Shown in pieces: positions 50,314 to 59,800 of a stretch of DNA of 64,000 bases. The stretch lies in the NCBI GenBank assembly GCA_021371955.1, contig JAJFVD010000013.1:62001-126000 (forward strand), given 5' to 3'. Each line of letters starts with the position of its first letter. Position 1 is the stretch's first letter. Below the pieces are notes generated by a model that was given only the letters and a program-made list of their open reading frames with translations, was not told where the DNA came from and did not search any database. This stretch comes from Bacteroidales bacterium. GTDB lineage: Bacteria; Bacteroidota; Bacteroidia; Bacteroidales; UBA932. The translations under genes and the position numbers were made by a program.

Positions 50314-51650
50314 TATTCTAACATTTTTACAAGTTCATTTTTGATTTCTTCGTCAATTTCTCGGTACCGGGCAAAAGCTTTTGAACCTTCCTTATGACCG
50401 CTTAACACTCCAACTAAGTTAGGGTCCTTGACTTGTTTATAAAGATTTCCGACAAAGCACCTTCTGGCAAGGTGCGAACTTGCTATTTCGTTTAGCGGTT
50501 GAATTTCGGGTTCTCTTGTTGTTGGGTTTATGATTGTAACTGGCCTTTTCAAACGGGCAGCAAGAAACATCCTTTTAATGGCCTCATTGTATTTCTGTTC
50601 TGAAATGAATGGCAGAATCTTCGCCCCATCATAATCGGCGTAGCGTTCAAGTATTTCCTTTGCAATTGTATTCAGAGGCACCCGAACAGTAATAGGCCGA
50701 CCATCCTTGGTTTTCCGGGCAATGTATTCAACTGCTCCATTGATCCTGTTTTTTCTCGTCAACCGGTACATATCCCCAACCCGACACCCGACCAGGCATT
50801 GAAATACAAAAATATCCCTTTGGATGGCTAATTTCGGATGTCTGGAAAGGTTCGTTTTATACAACCGGTTCCGTTCAGCTATCGTAATATAGTAGGGTGT
50901 ACCGTAGGTAGATTCTTCGATTTTGAAGGTTTTGAATGGGTTGTTTTTCGTTTTGCCTTGATCATTGGCCCATATGAAAAAAGTTCTGATTTTCGTTAAA
51001 ATGTCGTTAAGTGTATTTTGCCCCCTTGGTTGCGGTGTCCGTGATTCACTAACTGCTGTATATATATAAGGATATTTGATATACAGTTTATGTTCATCTC
51101 GCATAAATCTCTCGACTTCGCCAAGCAACTCCGGCGAGAAATCATCAAATGATAATTTGAAGTTTTTTGATCCGATTGATTGTTTGTATAACTCGAATCT
51201 TTGAAGCGCTCGACTTATAACCCGAAAGTTATTTTTTCGTACTTCTGAAATTTTCCGGTTTCCGATAAACTCGTTTAAGGTTTCGATGAAGGAATGATTG
51301 GATTCGCTCAATCCATACTTATCAGGATTCAAATGCTTTTCAACTTCAATATCCAAAAAATCTGATGTAAGGTCCGTTTTATGCCTTATAGAATCATAGA
51401 CCTCAAGTATAAGGTTCTTCATTGTCGCGACGCTGTTGTTGAACTCAGCACGCTTTACCGTATCGTAGACAACCTTTGCTTTTATTTCTTGCTTTGCAGC
51501 ATCCCAATTACAAGGATTTACTTCTAGACTGCTCTTATAAAACAATTGGACCTTACGACCGTCACGAAGGCGAAATCGCACATTTACTTTTTCCTTTACT
51601 TTTTCCTTCTTTTGGGGCGAAACACGAATGAATGCCGTTACAGTTGCCAT
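50313..51650 (-). CDS. Tyrosine recombinase/integrase
   Basis: A 445-residue phage-type integrase with an N-terminal arm-binding region, a SAM-like core-binding domain (about residues 120-240) and a C-terminal catalytic domain. Catalytic residues: Arg in QCLVGCRVGDMYRL, Lys in RKTKDGRPI, His and Arg in SSHLARRCFV, His in LSGHKEGS and the Tyr nucleophile in FARYREI. It lies 185 bases from attR, as expected of the enzyme that inserted the element into tRNA-Leu. Confidence 0.95.
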   Translation of the reverse strand: MATVTAFIRVSPQKKEKVKEKVNVRFRLRDGRKVQLFYKSSLEVNPCNWDAAKQEIKAKVVYDTVKRAEFNNSVATMKNLILEVYDSIRHKTDLTSDFLDIEVEKHLNPDKYGLSESNHSFIETLNEFIGNRKISEVRKNNFRVISRALQRFELYKQSIGSKNFKLSFDDFSPELLGEVERFMRDEHKLYIKYPYIYTAVSESRTPQPRGQNTLNDILTKIRTFFIWANDQGKTKNNPFKTFKIEESTYGTPYYITIAERNRLYKTNLSRHPKLAIQRDIFVFQCLVGCRVGDMYRLTRKNRINGAVEYIARKTKDGRPITVRVPLNTIAKEILERYADYDGAKILPFISEQKYNEAIKRMFLAARLKRPVTIINPTTREPEIQPLNEIASSHLARRCFVGNLYKQVKDPNLVGVLSGHKEGSKAFARYREIDEEIKNELVKMLE

Positions 51651-51672
51651 TTCTCAGATACTTTAGTCATGG

Positions 51673-51703
51673 TGGTGCAAATTTATGTATTTTGCACCAC
51701 ATA
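51673..51703. repeat. Inverted TGGTGCAAA repeat, probable recombinase arm site (right)
   Basis: TGGTGCAAA at 51673-51681 and TTTGCACCA at 51691-51699 form a 9-bp inverted repeat. TTTGCACCACATA at 51691-51703 equals 38178-38190 at the left end. It lies just upstream of the integrase start, so it may also regulate the integrase. Confidence 0.55.
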
Positions 51704-51834
51704 TCCGCAATTATTTGAAATTAATTGCAAACATTTTAATGTATTTCTCACTATCTAATGCATTGCATTTGTTGCTGTTTATGTAGTTTTGTTAATGACA
51801 TCAGCGTTTTATCAATATCAGCTAAATTGCATAT

Positions 51835-51855
51835 TTCGATCCCGGCTCCGGGTAC
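51835..51855 (+). repeat. attR core (displaced tRNA-Leu 3' end)
   Basis: Same 21 bases as attL at 38091-38111. The bases that follow continue directly into the old tRNA terminator. Confidence 0.93.
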
Positions 51856-51886
51856 GAAAAAAGCAGGTAGTGATACCTGCTTTTTT
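51851..51886. terminator. Original tRNA-Leu terminator, bidirectional
   Basis: AAAAAAGCAGGTA and TACCTGCTTTTTT form a hairpin with A-run and T-run on both sides, so it can act on both strands. It is now separated from tRNA-Leu by the element and also serves the gene at 51907-52578. The hairpin is repeated at 52907-52975 and 54991-55059. Confidence 0.85.
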
Positions 51887-51906
51887 ACTGTCAATGGGAT
51901 AAGAAA

Positions 51907-52578
51907 TTACTCCCTTAACTTGCCATCCATAAATATCTTGAAAAACATATTGCTTATATCTTGGTTTTTTTGGCTTAAATCTGAGTTTAAGACGAATCGC
52001 CTAAATCTGTCTCCAACTTTATATTCAGCAATATCCACTCCTTCAGTAATCCAAATTTCACTTGGTCCAATCACATTTGTGTCTTGATTCAAATAAAGTT
52101 CTTCAGTGGCAGCATAATGAGATCTCTCAAAAAAACCAGATAATCCAAGCATATTAACAATAGAATCAGCATATCTAGTGAACTCGGAATGTTCCCCGAT
52201 GAATTCCGGTCTCATTGTCCTGATAATATCATTATACTTCTTCCCTCCACGTCTCCAATCTTTTTGAGAAAATTTCAACGTATCGTTTGTATAAGTATAA
52301 AAATAAGTCCTGATATCCCAGGATTTATCGTATGTAATCACAACATAAATATTAGTTGGAAAGTATATGTCATTCCAGGCATGGAATCCATAAAATCGTA
52401 TCTCTATAAGTTTTTCTGACTGTGTAATAGGCGGTAGTTTAAGAGGGCATCTATCAGATATCTTAACATTTGAAAAGCTTGATGTATCAGATAATACTTT
52501 TCCGAGCAGGACAACTCTATCTTGAGAGAGTCCTATGATTGGTATAAAGGCAAGAAGAAATAACAAGAATTTTCTCAT
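51907..52578 (-). CDS. Secreted protein, unknown function
   Basis: A signal peptide (MRKFLLFLLAFIPIIGLSQ) precedes about 200 residues without recognised family (contains WNDIYFPTNIYVVITYDKSWD and SEIWITEGVDIAEY). It is the first chromosomal gene to the right of the element and stands alone between repeats. Confidence 0.65.
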   Translation of the reverse strand: MRKFLLFLLAFIPIIGLSQDRVVLLGKVLSDTSSFSNVKISDRCPLKLPPITQSEKLIEIRFYGFHAWNDIYFPTNIYVVITYDKSWDIRTYFYTYTNDTLKFSQKDWRRGGKKYNDIIRTMRPEFIGEHSEFTRYADSIVNMLGLSGFFERSHYAATEELYLNQDTNVIGPSEIWITEGVDIAEYKVGDRFRRFVLNSDLSQKNQDISNMFFKIFMDGKLRE

Positions 52579-53077
52579 AATAATTGAAAAAGTTTTAAAT
52601 CTCTCATTTCAAAGATAATAAATATCATTCGAATTTACTTTTTAATCCGACACTAACTGTTCAATTTATCCTTCATTTATAGAATGTACCCAGGCATTCG
52701 TTTATAAAAATCCGACTTTGCACATATTTTCGTTTGTATTTGTGTAAAATGGTTCATTATATTGAAGGAAATTCTATTATTGGCCAGTATAAGGGCGCCC
52801 TCCCTGAACAAGAGTATTCCGTGTTTTGGCGCATTTTCATTCCGTGTTTTAGATTATAAAGATGAATTCCAATTTTCGAATCAGTTCCAGATCCTTCAGA
52901 AAAAGTTCGGAAAATTGTCCTCTCACGGGTACGAAAAAAAGCAGGTAGTGATGCCTGCTTTTTTCGTACCGTCGCTTGCCGGATGCAGGCAAGCTCCTTG
53001 GGTTTGTCGAATGAAACTATGTCCGCTTTTCAGGGGGTCCGACATTAATACTAAAATCGTTTTAAAACAAAATTGAC
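52579..53077. other. 500-base intergenic region with one repeat copy
   Basis: No credible gene is seen; a 104-residue reading frame at 52762-53076 runs straight through the repeat and has no family features. The region holds the 69-bp repeat (52907-52975) and a short hairpin GCTTGCC/GGCAAGC just after it. The rest looks like degenerate sequence. Confidence 0.6.
52907..52975. repeat. 69-bp repeat, copy 1
   Basis: Starts TCGGAAAATTGTCCTCT and contains the palindrome GTACGAAAAAAAGCAGG / CCTGCTTTTTTCGTAC. It differs from copy 2 (54991-55059) at only about four bases. The hairpin part is nearly the same as the tRNA-Leu terminator beside attR. Confidence 0.85.
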
Positions 53078-54124
53078 CTATTTGGAAAAAATCTCTTTGT
53101 AAAGTTTTTCAAGGGCAACGGCGTTTGCTTTGTGGATTTTCTGCATTTCGATTTTTCGCTGTGCTTCGCTTTGCTTGCGGTTGGCCATCTCTTTCTGCCA
53201 GGTTACTCCTGGCTCAATATCTCTCAGAAAGCGTGAATATACACTATAGCTGAAATAGATACTCTGACCTGACTTTACTGCATCAAGTGAGTAGTCAAAT
53301 GCCGAAAGGAGATCTTCGTACCCTGTCTGGCCTGAAACATCAAAGTCAGATTTCTTAATATTTTCCTCGACTACCTTAGCATAACTGTGCCAGATATAGG
53401 TTGGAGCGCCGCCTTCAAAGGAGAGTCTGTAAAAACCTTTCTCTCTGTTAAGCACTTCGCCAATTGAGAAGTTATTAGGGTTCTGGTCATTTGGAGCAGT
53501 TTGTCTTGTTTTGAAGTTCGACTGATTAACTATGGCAAAGTCAGAAAACCTTACTCCGTCGTTCCAGAAACGGTACATTCTGTCAAGAACGATATCTGTT
53601 TTCGCAGGGACTTTAACAATAAATGAGACTCCAAGTACATACTCCTCGTTTGAGGACCAGGCTTTTGGCCCGCAATTCTGGAGTCCGCTGACATGAAACA
53701 ATATCCATGAATCTTCGGTAAGCTGATACATCAACCCTCCGTTTGGAAGTCTGGTGTTTTTGAACAACTTCTTTATCTCCTTCTCTTCGAGTTGCTTCAG
53801 CCCTTTTTTTGCTGCTATCTCTTTAACCTGCTCCGGTCTGTATGCAACCCAGTCTCTTATCTCGGTGAGAATCCACTTATAGGCGGTCTTTGGCACATTG
53901 CCGGGAGCATAAGTATAGTAAGTGCCAGGTCCATAGTTTTTACTCTTAAAGGTATACCCGGGAACATCGGGAGCAAATCCTGAGAGCGGAGTGGGCTCAA
54001 GATCTGGAAGCGACTGGTAAAGCGTAAATGTGCTTTTGCCGTAAGTGACCTTTTTCTGAGCTTGCACACTAATTAGTGACAGGAGACAAATTGCTGTTAA
54101 AGCAGCTTTTAGATGATTTTTCAT
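53078..54124 (-). CDS. Secreted protein, unknown function
   Basis: A 348-residue protein with a signal peptide ending near SVQAQ. The body is beta-rich and aromatic (for example PGTYYTYAPGNVPKTAYKWI, WHSYAKVV), with a basic helical C-terminal tail (KQSEAQRKIEMQKIHK). No family is recognised. It lies between the repeat and the FISUMP gene. Confidence 0.6.
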   Translation of the reverse strand: MKNHLKAALTAICLLSLISVQAQKKVTYGKSTFTLYQSLPDLEPTPLSGFAPDVPGYTFKSKNYGPGTYYTYAPGNVPKTAYKWILTEIRDWVAYRPEQVKEIAAKKGLKQLEEKEIKKLFKNTRLPNGGLMYQLTEDSWILFHVSGLQNCGPKAWSSNEEYVLGVSFIVKVPAKTDIVLDRMYRFWNDGVRFSDFAIVNQSNFKTRQTAPNDQNPNNFSIGEVLNREKGFYRLSFEGGAPTYIWHSYAKVVEENIKKSDFDVSGQTGYEDLLSAFDYSLDAVKSGQSIYFSYSVYSRFLRDIEPGVTWQKEMANRKQSEAQRKIEMQKIHKANAVALEKLYKEIFSK

Positions 54125-54184
54125 GTTATTATTCTTTACTAAAATATATTTACGGTTATCTCAATCGGGTCCCTCCCGCTATCT

Positions 54185-54856
54185 TCACATTGTTCCTGCA
54201 TCTCTGACACAACGGACAGACATTCCAAAGAGTTTTGGCGTTGAACGCATATCAAACCAGAAATCATTATGATACAAGCCTATTGCCACGCCCCAATAGC
54301 CGTTGTAAAGCCCGTCACTCCACCAGTATCCGCCTACGCCAATTTCTCCAAACCTCCCGTTAAATCCACGAAAGCTGCCGGGCAGTGCTGTAAAACCTGT
54401 TACATTGTTTGCCTGTGAATTAGGGTATGTCCAGTGTGTCGTTCCCTGCTCCTTAAGTCTTCCTCCATCATTCTGCACATAGGTACTCAAAGTCATCCAG
54501 TCGTCATATGTTGGCACATGCCATCCGGCAGGGCAAATCTTTCCTGTTTTAACAACATGCCAGTTGTATAATGCTCCGTAAGACTCTTTATTTTCCGGAT
54601 TATTCCCGTGCCAGCAATATGCAGGGATTGTAAGTGTGTGCCAGGTCTGATTGTCTGTTATTTGAAGAATTGGAGTTCCGTCGTTGTATCTGGTTGTCTT
54701 CAGATTTTCCAGCATCCATAACTGGCTGTCAATAACAATTGTATGATAAACATTCCCATCTGCATCTTTAACAGTTCCTTCCGGTGTATTCTCCTTGTCG
54801 CAGCCAAGGGTAATTAATGAACAAAACAACAATACGAACAGGTGCCTGGAAGTCAT
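54185..54856 (-). CDS. FISUMP-domain lipoprotein
   Basis: A lipobox (LITLGC) lies at about residue 19. The rest is a single Fibrobacter succinogenes major paralogous domain: VKDADGNVYHTIVIDSQLWMLENLK, YGALYNWHV, CPAGWHVPT, FTALPGSFRGF, GYWWSD and SVRCVRD are all typical. Such domains decorate surface proteins in Bacteroidota and Fibrobacteres; the role is unknown. Confidence 0.88.
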   Translation of the reverse strand: MTSRHLFVLLFCSLITLGCDKENTPEGTVKDADGNVYHTIVIDSQLWMLENLKTTRYNDGTPILQITDNQTWHTLTIPAYCWHGNNPENKESYGALYNWHVVKTGKICPAGWHVPTYDDWMTLSTYVQNDGGRLKEQGTTHWTYPNSQANNVTGFTALPGSFRGFNGRFGEIGVGGYWWSDGLYNGYWGVAIGLYHNDFWFDMRSTPKLFGMSVRCVRDAGTM

Positions 54857-54990
54857 ATATATCGGGATATCTGATTTTATACAGACAAAGTTACATGAAT
54901 ATTTTATCTGCTGAAAATTTAATTATTACATTTGTAATGAGGCGCTAAGAAATCAAAAGAAGCTACTGCACTGGTTTAAACAGCAGCAGA

Positions 54991-55059
54991 TCGGAAAATT
55001 GTCCTCTTTGGGGTACGAAAAAAAGCAGGTAGTGATGCCTGCTTTTTTCGTACCGTCGC
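54991..55059. repeat. 69-bp repeat, copy 2
   Basis: Same start (TCGGAAAATTGTCCTCT) and same palindrome as copy 1. It fills the gap between the FISUMP gene and the gene at 55079, with the palindrome able to stop transcription in either direction. Confidence 0.85.
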
Positions 55060-55078
55060 CTACCAGCATGTCATTAAA

Positions 55079-55870
55079 TTAAAAGTTAAGATCATCGACA
55101 ACATTGACAGATGACTGTTTAGGCCCGGTCTCCACATTTGCGGTTATTCCCCTATATACGATGTTGAGAATTAATGATACTGCATCGTATTCCATAAGTT
55201 CGTTATAATAATCACAATAAGCGCTTAAAAGACACCTTTCCCGAAGGTTTTTCTTTTTGGCGAATGAGTTAGGATCTTCATAGCCTTTTTTATACCAATT
55301 ATACTTGTTTATAAACGATTCCTGACTGATTAGTTTTGGTGATGAGCGCCATTTTTCATCCACTAGCCAATGAGAACTTGTACCCAATCCCAGTTTCCCT
55401 AAGCGGAACGGACAAAACGTATTGGTTGTGTAATTGACTTGTTCAAAACGTACCCGGTATTTCGTATCCTTGAGATCAATAACCAGTGTATACGACAAGT
55501 AAACATACTCATAATAAAAATTGTTTTCAAGACTACCAGAAACTTCTGCAATCTTACCAAATTTTGCTGTGTTGAGTGCCTTGAGCACAATCCTGTTATC
55601 TATAGTAGTAGGCTCTATCTTATAATTATTAATTTCACCTCTATCATTGGTCGTTGGAAGATACTTTGTAATCCAATCGAATATTCGCTCTTTCTTGGAC
55701 TCTATCGGAACGTCAGAGTCAATTATCTTCTCTAGTATTGGAGCGTTGGCAATCACTTTCTCCTTAATTTCATTCAACGAATCAGGGTGAGGAGGAACAT
55801 CAATCTTTGAAAAAGCATTAACGGAAATGATAAAAAATCCGCAGACTAAGAATAATTTAAGACCTTTCAT
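55079..55870 (-). CDS. Secreted protein, unknown function
   Basis: A 263-residue protein with a signal peptide (to about residue 22). The mature part begins DVPPHPDSLNEIKEKVI and is charged and mixed alpha/beta, with CLLSAYCDYYNELM near the C-terminus. No family is recognised. It follows the gene at 55897-56784 after 26 bases. Confidence 0.6.
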   Translation of the reverse strand: MKGLKLFLVCGFFIISVNAFSKIDVPPHPDSLNEIKEKVIANAPILEKIIDSDVPIESKKERIFDWITKYLPTTNDRGEINNYKIEPTTIDNRIVLKALNTAKFGKIAEVSGSLENNFYYEYVYLSYTLVIDLKDTKYRVRFEQVNYTTNTFCPFRLGKLGLGTSSHWLVDEKWRSSPKLISQESFINKYNWYKKGYEDPNSFAKKKNLRERCLLSAYCDYYNELMEYDAVSLILNIVYRGITANVETGPKQSSVNVVDDLNF

Positions 55871-55896
55871 AATAATATTGAAAATATAATGTACAA

Positions 55897-56784
55897 TTAT
55901 TTTCCAGAGCGATATTTGTAGGCATTTTTGAGAATATCGGCATAGCCTTCAACGGCGGAAATTGCATAAATATTCTCATCCTGGAGCATATTTTTAATAT
56001 TAAGTTGCTCATTGGCAATTTCATTATCTACCTGAGCCAGCCTCCTGTAAACAGGGAGCAGGGTCTTAACGCCGGTGATATATTTGGTTATGAAGTCCAG
56101 TTGAAGCGGCGACATCTGCCGGCAGTATTCAACGTGACATTCATGAATTTGCCTGCGGAATTCATCCTCCACTTTTGTGCTAAGCATAAGAGCTCCGGGC
56201 TCAAGCGGAGCGTTCTCCCATTTCTTAAGAATCGGCTTAATTTTCTGGTCTCTTTTACGACTTTCTAAAGTATCCCTTGTTGCAAGCTCCTGCTGAATTA
56301 CAGCCATTCTTTTTACAAACGCATCAATCTCTCCTCTGAGCCTGAGTTTTTCCTCACTCAGAGCAACGCTTTGTTTTGCCTGCGCCGCATTAACTCCCGC
56401 GACTGGTTTTCCCGACTTTGCTGCAGCCATTTGCCTTGCAGCGAACTCCTGACCCCACTTCTCCTGCTCCTCTTCGCTCATATTAGCCAGTTTCGTCATC
56501 TCCTCTTGTGAGATTCCTGTCCTGGCCGAGACTGCGGCCATAGCATTGCCGGCCATCTCGTCCTTCCTGCCGGAAGCGATGTTGCTTAGTTTGTCTGAAT
56601 AATCCTTTATTTGTCCCTTAACAAGTGCTATCTGGTCCAGGAAGAGATCTACTTCTGAATCTGCTGTAGAGCAAACCGACCCCGGTATTCCCGGAAGTCC
56701 TCCCAGAAAAGCTTCCGGAGTTACCTGACCACTCATACATAACGACAGTAGCATAATTCCTGCTGCAAGCAATGTTTTTTTCAT
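55897..56784 (-). CDS. Secreted coiled-coil-rich protein, unknown function
   Basis: Signal peptide (MKKTLLAAGIMLLSLCMSGQ), then a mostly helical, Glu/Gln/Lys-rich protein of about 275 residues that should form coiled coils (for example LRLRGEIDAFVKRMAVIQQELATRD). Cysteines occur in GSVCSTADS and in HECHVEYCRQM. No family is recognised. It lies 29 bases after the TonB-dependent receptor and may belong to its transcript. Confidence 0.6.
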   Translation of the reverse strand: MKKTLLAAGIMLLSLCMSGQVTPEAFLGGLPGIPGSVCSTADSEVDLFLDQIALVKGQIKDYSDKLSNIASGRKDEMAGNAMAAVSARTGISQEEMTKLANMSEEEQEKWGQEFAARQMAAAKSGKPVAGVNAAQAKQSVALSEEKLRLRGEIDAFVKRMAVIQQELATRDTLESRKRDQKIKPILKKWENAPLEPGALMLSTKVEDEFRRQIHECHVEYCRQMSPLQLDFITKYITGVKTLLPVYRRLAQVDNEIANEQLNIKNMLQDENIYAISAVEGYADILKNAYKYRSGK

Positions 56785-56813
56785 AACTTCTGTGATTATA
56801 GATTAATAAATTC

Positions 56814-59800
56814 TTACTTTCCTCCTAAATCCCACCGCAACGAAATTTGGAGACGAAATACATCGTTTATAGTTGCAGTGGTCATAAACGAATCTTTTAT
56901 GAGTTCATTGTTTATTTCTCTAAGAGTGTAAACCGGCTTCACTCCTCCTTCATTTGCAACAGTTCCTCTGAAAACAAGAGGTTGTGTGGTTAAAAGTGTC
57001 TTGCTTACTCCCCAGTTACGATTTAACAGATTAGTTAAATTGAGGACATCAATCCTTACTGTGAATCGATTTTCTCTGCCAAACAAACGTGATTTAACCT
57101 GTTGTGAAAGGCTCATATCAAGTCTGGAAATCATAGGCAGAGGCACTCCGTTACGCTGAGCATATTTTCCTCGTCGCCCACTCAAATATTTATCCTGACT
57201 GATGAATTTTTCCCAGGCGACTTCCTGTTGATCGACAGAGAAAGTCTTACCCCCTGAGGTATATTCCATGAAAGCCGTTTCGGACCTGTCTTTAGGAACA
57301 TATATCAAATCATTATTTGCACCATCTCCGTTAAGATCTCCCGCAAGAATGTAGCTCTGACGGCCCCCGCTAAATGAATCGAAGAATACCGACAACATTG
57401 TGGAACCAAAGTTAAATGTGTTTAATTTTACAGAGAAAGCTGCAAAGTAACGGTGACCAGGTGAAAACGTAGAAAGACCCAGTTGTGGTTTATTTGGGTC
57501 AAAGCTCTGCGGGTTAAAACTCCAGGTGCTATAGGCCACGGTTCCCACATCCATCAGATTATATGCTTCTCCATAAGAGTAGCCAACCTTTGAGTGAAAT
57601 ATATCTGCCACCCTCTTTTCAAATGATGCAGATATATTCCATGAGTATCCCTGGTTATTATTTTTAAGCACAATAGCATTGGAAATATTAGAATTGATTC
57701 TATTGCCTGATGTCCATCTCGGTCTGTTATCTGCTCCGGTATAACTACCATTTGCCGATGGAAGATTTACATTAATGTTGGTGATTCCGTTAATATCCTT
57801 ATCGTATATAAATTCAAAATTACCTGTTATGTCCCAGGGCAGATGTTTCATAACGGAAATGTTGCTTCTAAGAATCTGCGGGAATCTGAATTCCGGATCC
57901 GTAAGAGCCAGGTTATATCTGAAGGCAGGATTACCACTTATGTTTGAAGGTTTATACCTGTCAACAACCGGACTAAATGGGCGACTGTATAGTGGTGAGG
58001 AAGGTGACCCATCGAGCCAGTCGAATCCTGTAAGCATTCCATTATTACCTATCTGATTAGATATCAGCACATATGGAGGTTGCCCCGTAAAAATCCCACT
58101 CCCGCCACGCACTATAAATGAATCATCACCCAGAACATCCCATTCAAGGCCAAATCTTGGAGAGAACAGAGGGTTTGCATTTGGAAGCTTGTCAGTTGCA
58201 AATTTTACATCTTTCCCATTTTCGTCTCTGAAAGAAAGTTGTTCCACTTGCGGATTTCTAAATCCTGTATCACCAAAAAATGGAATATCCAATCTTAGTC
58301 CAAACGTTAAATTAATTGATGGACTCACATTCCATTTGTCTTGCAGATACAAACCTCCATATAAAACGTTAAGATTTTGCACGGGCTTCTCAACACCCGG
58401 TATATTCGAGTATTGATACTGGAACCTTTTAAGGTTTACAGAAGAAATAGTTCTATCCGGATCCGACAAGTAGCCATTTGCATCGGCATAGAAATCTGCC
58501 AGTGAATTGTATACATAAATACTCTGTGCTCCCGGGAAAAAACTGTCGGTCGAGGAAAATCGTTCAAGATTGAATCCCGCCAGTAAAGAGTGTCTGTTAA
58601 GAAAGAGGCTCAGGTTGTCCTGAAGCTGAAATGTGCCGTACGTGAGACCATTAAACGGGGAAAAGGGTTCAGTTCCAAAAGTTGTATAGGTAACACCGTC
58701 TTTAAGTATGTCTACCATAGGGAAGAGTTTGGCTGGAGTCTTCCTGCTCTCGTCGTGATACCTGTACCCAACAATCAGGTTATTGACCAGCTTTTCGCTT
58801 AAAGTGCTGTTCCACTCCCCTATTATCGACTGGATATTTTCTACCAGTGAGTAGTTTGAATTCTGAAAATTCAGAGAGCTAATGCTACCCCTGCGATATC
58901 CATACCCTATACCGTCTGTATTTGCTATAAACTGATCCGATTCTGAGTTTAGCAAATTGTAACGAACACTGAACTTGTTCCTGTCATTGGGGCTATAATC
59001 AACTTTTGCAATAAATCTAAGTGCACTGGTTGAAAAATCGTAGCCTTCATAGGCCCCTGTTTCGTAGCCAAATTTGTCTCTGAGAAAGCTGCTTAGTTCA
59101 TCCAAATCTTGCCTGAGTACTCTTGTAATATTTCCACCGGTATTCTGTGTGCCGTCATTGGCCAAAAAGAGGGTTGCAGGTCTTATATACTCCTCCATTT
59201 CTAATCCGGCGAAAAAGAAAAGCTTATTTTTAATTATTGGTCCCGATACATTAACGCCACCCATATTGAACCGGAAGGATCCGGGGTTGAAGGATGCAGA
59301 AGCGGCTTTTGTACCCACTAAGGCCTCGTTCCTGAAGTTGTAATAAGCAGATGCCATGAAGTCATTAGTCCCGCTCTTTGTAACGATATTAATGGAGGCA
59401 CCTGTATAGTTGGACTCTCTTACATCAAAGTCGGCAACCGAGACCCCAACCTGTTCTATTGCTTCAAATGAGAGCGGTGCAACTCCGGTCCTCTCCCCGG
59501 GCATACCTGCAAGGCCAAAAGGATTGTTGAAGGACGAACCATCTAATGTCAATTCATTCATTCTGCTGTACTGACCTAAAAAAAAGCTCCCTCTTGACTG
59601 AGGTATTAGTCTTGTAAAGTCCGCTATCAGCCGGGAAATTGTAGGGAGAGAGTTAATATCACTATTGCTGATTGTTGAGCTTCCTCCACTTCTGCTGGTC
59701 CAGACAACTCCGGGAGCAAGTTCTGTAGCCTGTTCACTCATTGCGAAATTTTGCCTGGTGATATTACCTAGCGTTATATATAATTCTCCGGATACAACCT

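Larger units (their letters stand above)
38091..51855. mobile_element. Integrated 13.8-kb element in tRNA-Leu, phage-satellite-like
   Basis: The borders are a 21-bp direct repeat of the tRNA-Leu 3' end (38091-38111 and 51835-51855). A tyrosine recombinase sits at the right edge, with an excisionase-like HTH, DnaD-like and DnaC-like replication proteins, a terminase-small-subunit-like protein and an HK97-gp10-like protein inside. No capsid, portal, large terminase, tail or lysis gene and no relaxase is recognised. Size, tRNA target and gene set fit a phage satellite better than a complete prophage or a conjugative element. All but two genes run on the minus strand, in the same direction as the integrase. 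Confidence 0.85.

Noticed and set aside
38091..51855. Integrative conjugative or mobilizable element
   Set aside because: No relaxase, coupling protein or conjugation gene could be found, and the replication and packaging-type genes point to a phage-related element.
52762..53076. Open frame of 104 residues on the plus strand
   Set aside because: It reads through the 69-bp repeat and hairpin, has no signal, domain or ribosome site, and its composition is not protein-like.
55439..55735. Plus-strand frame of 98 residues
   Set aside because: Antisense to the secreted protein gene at 55079-55870, with no independent support.
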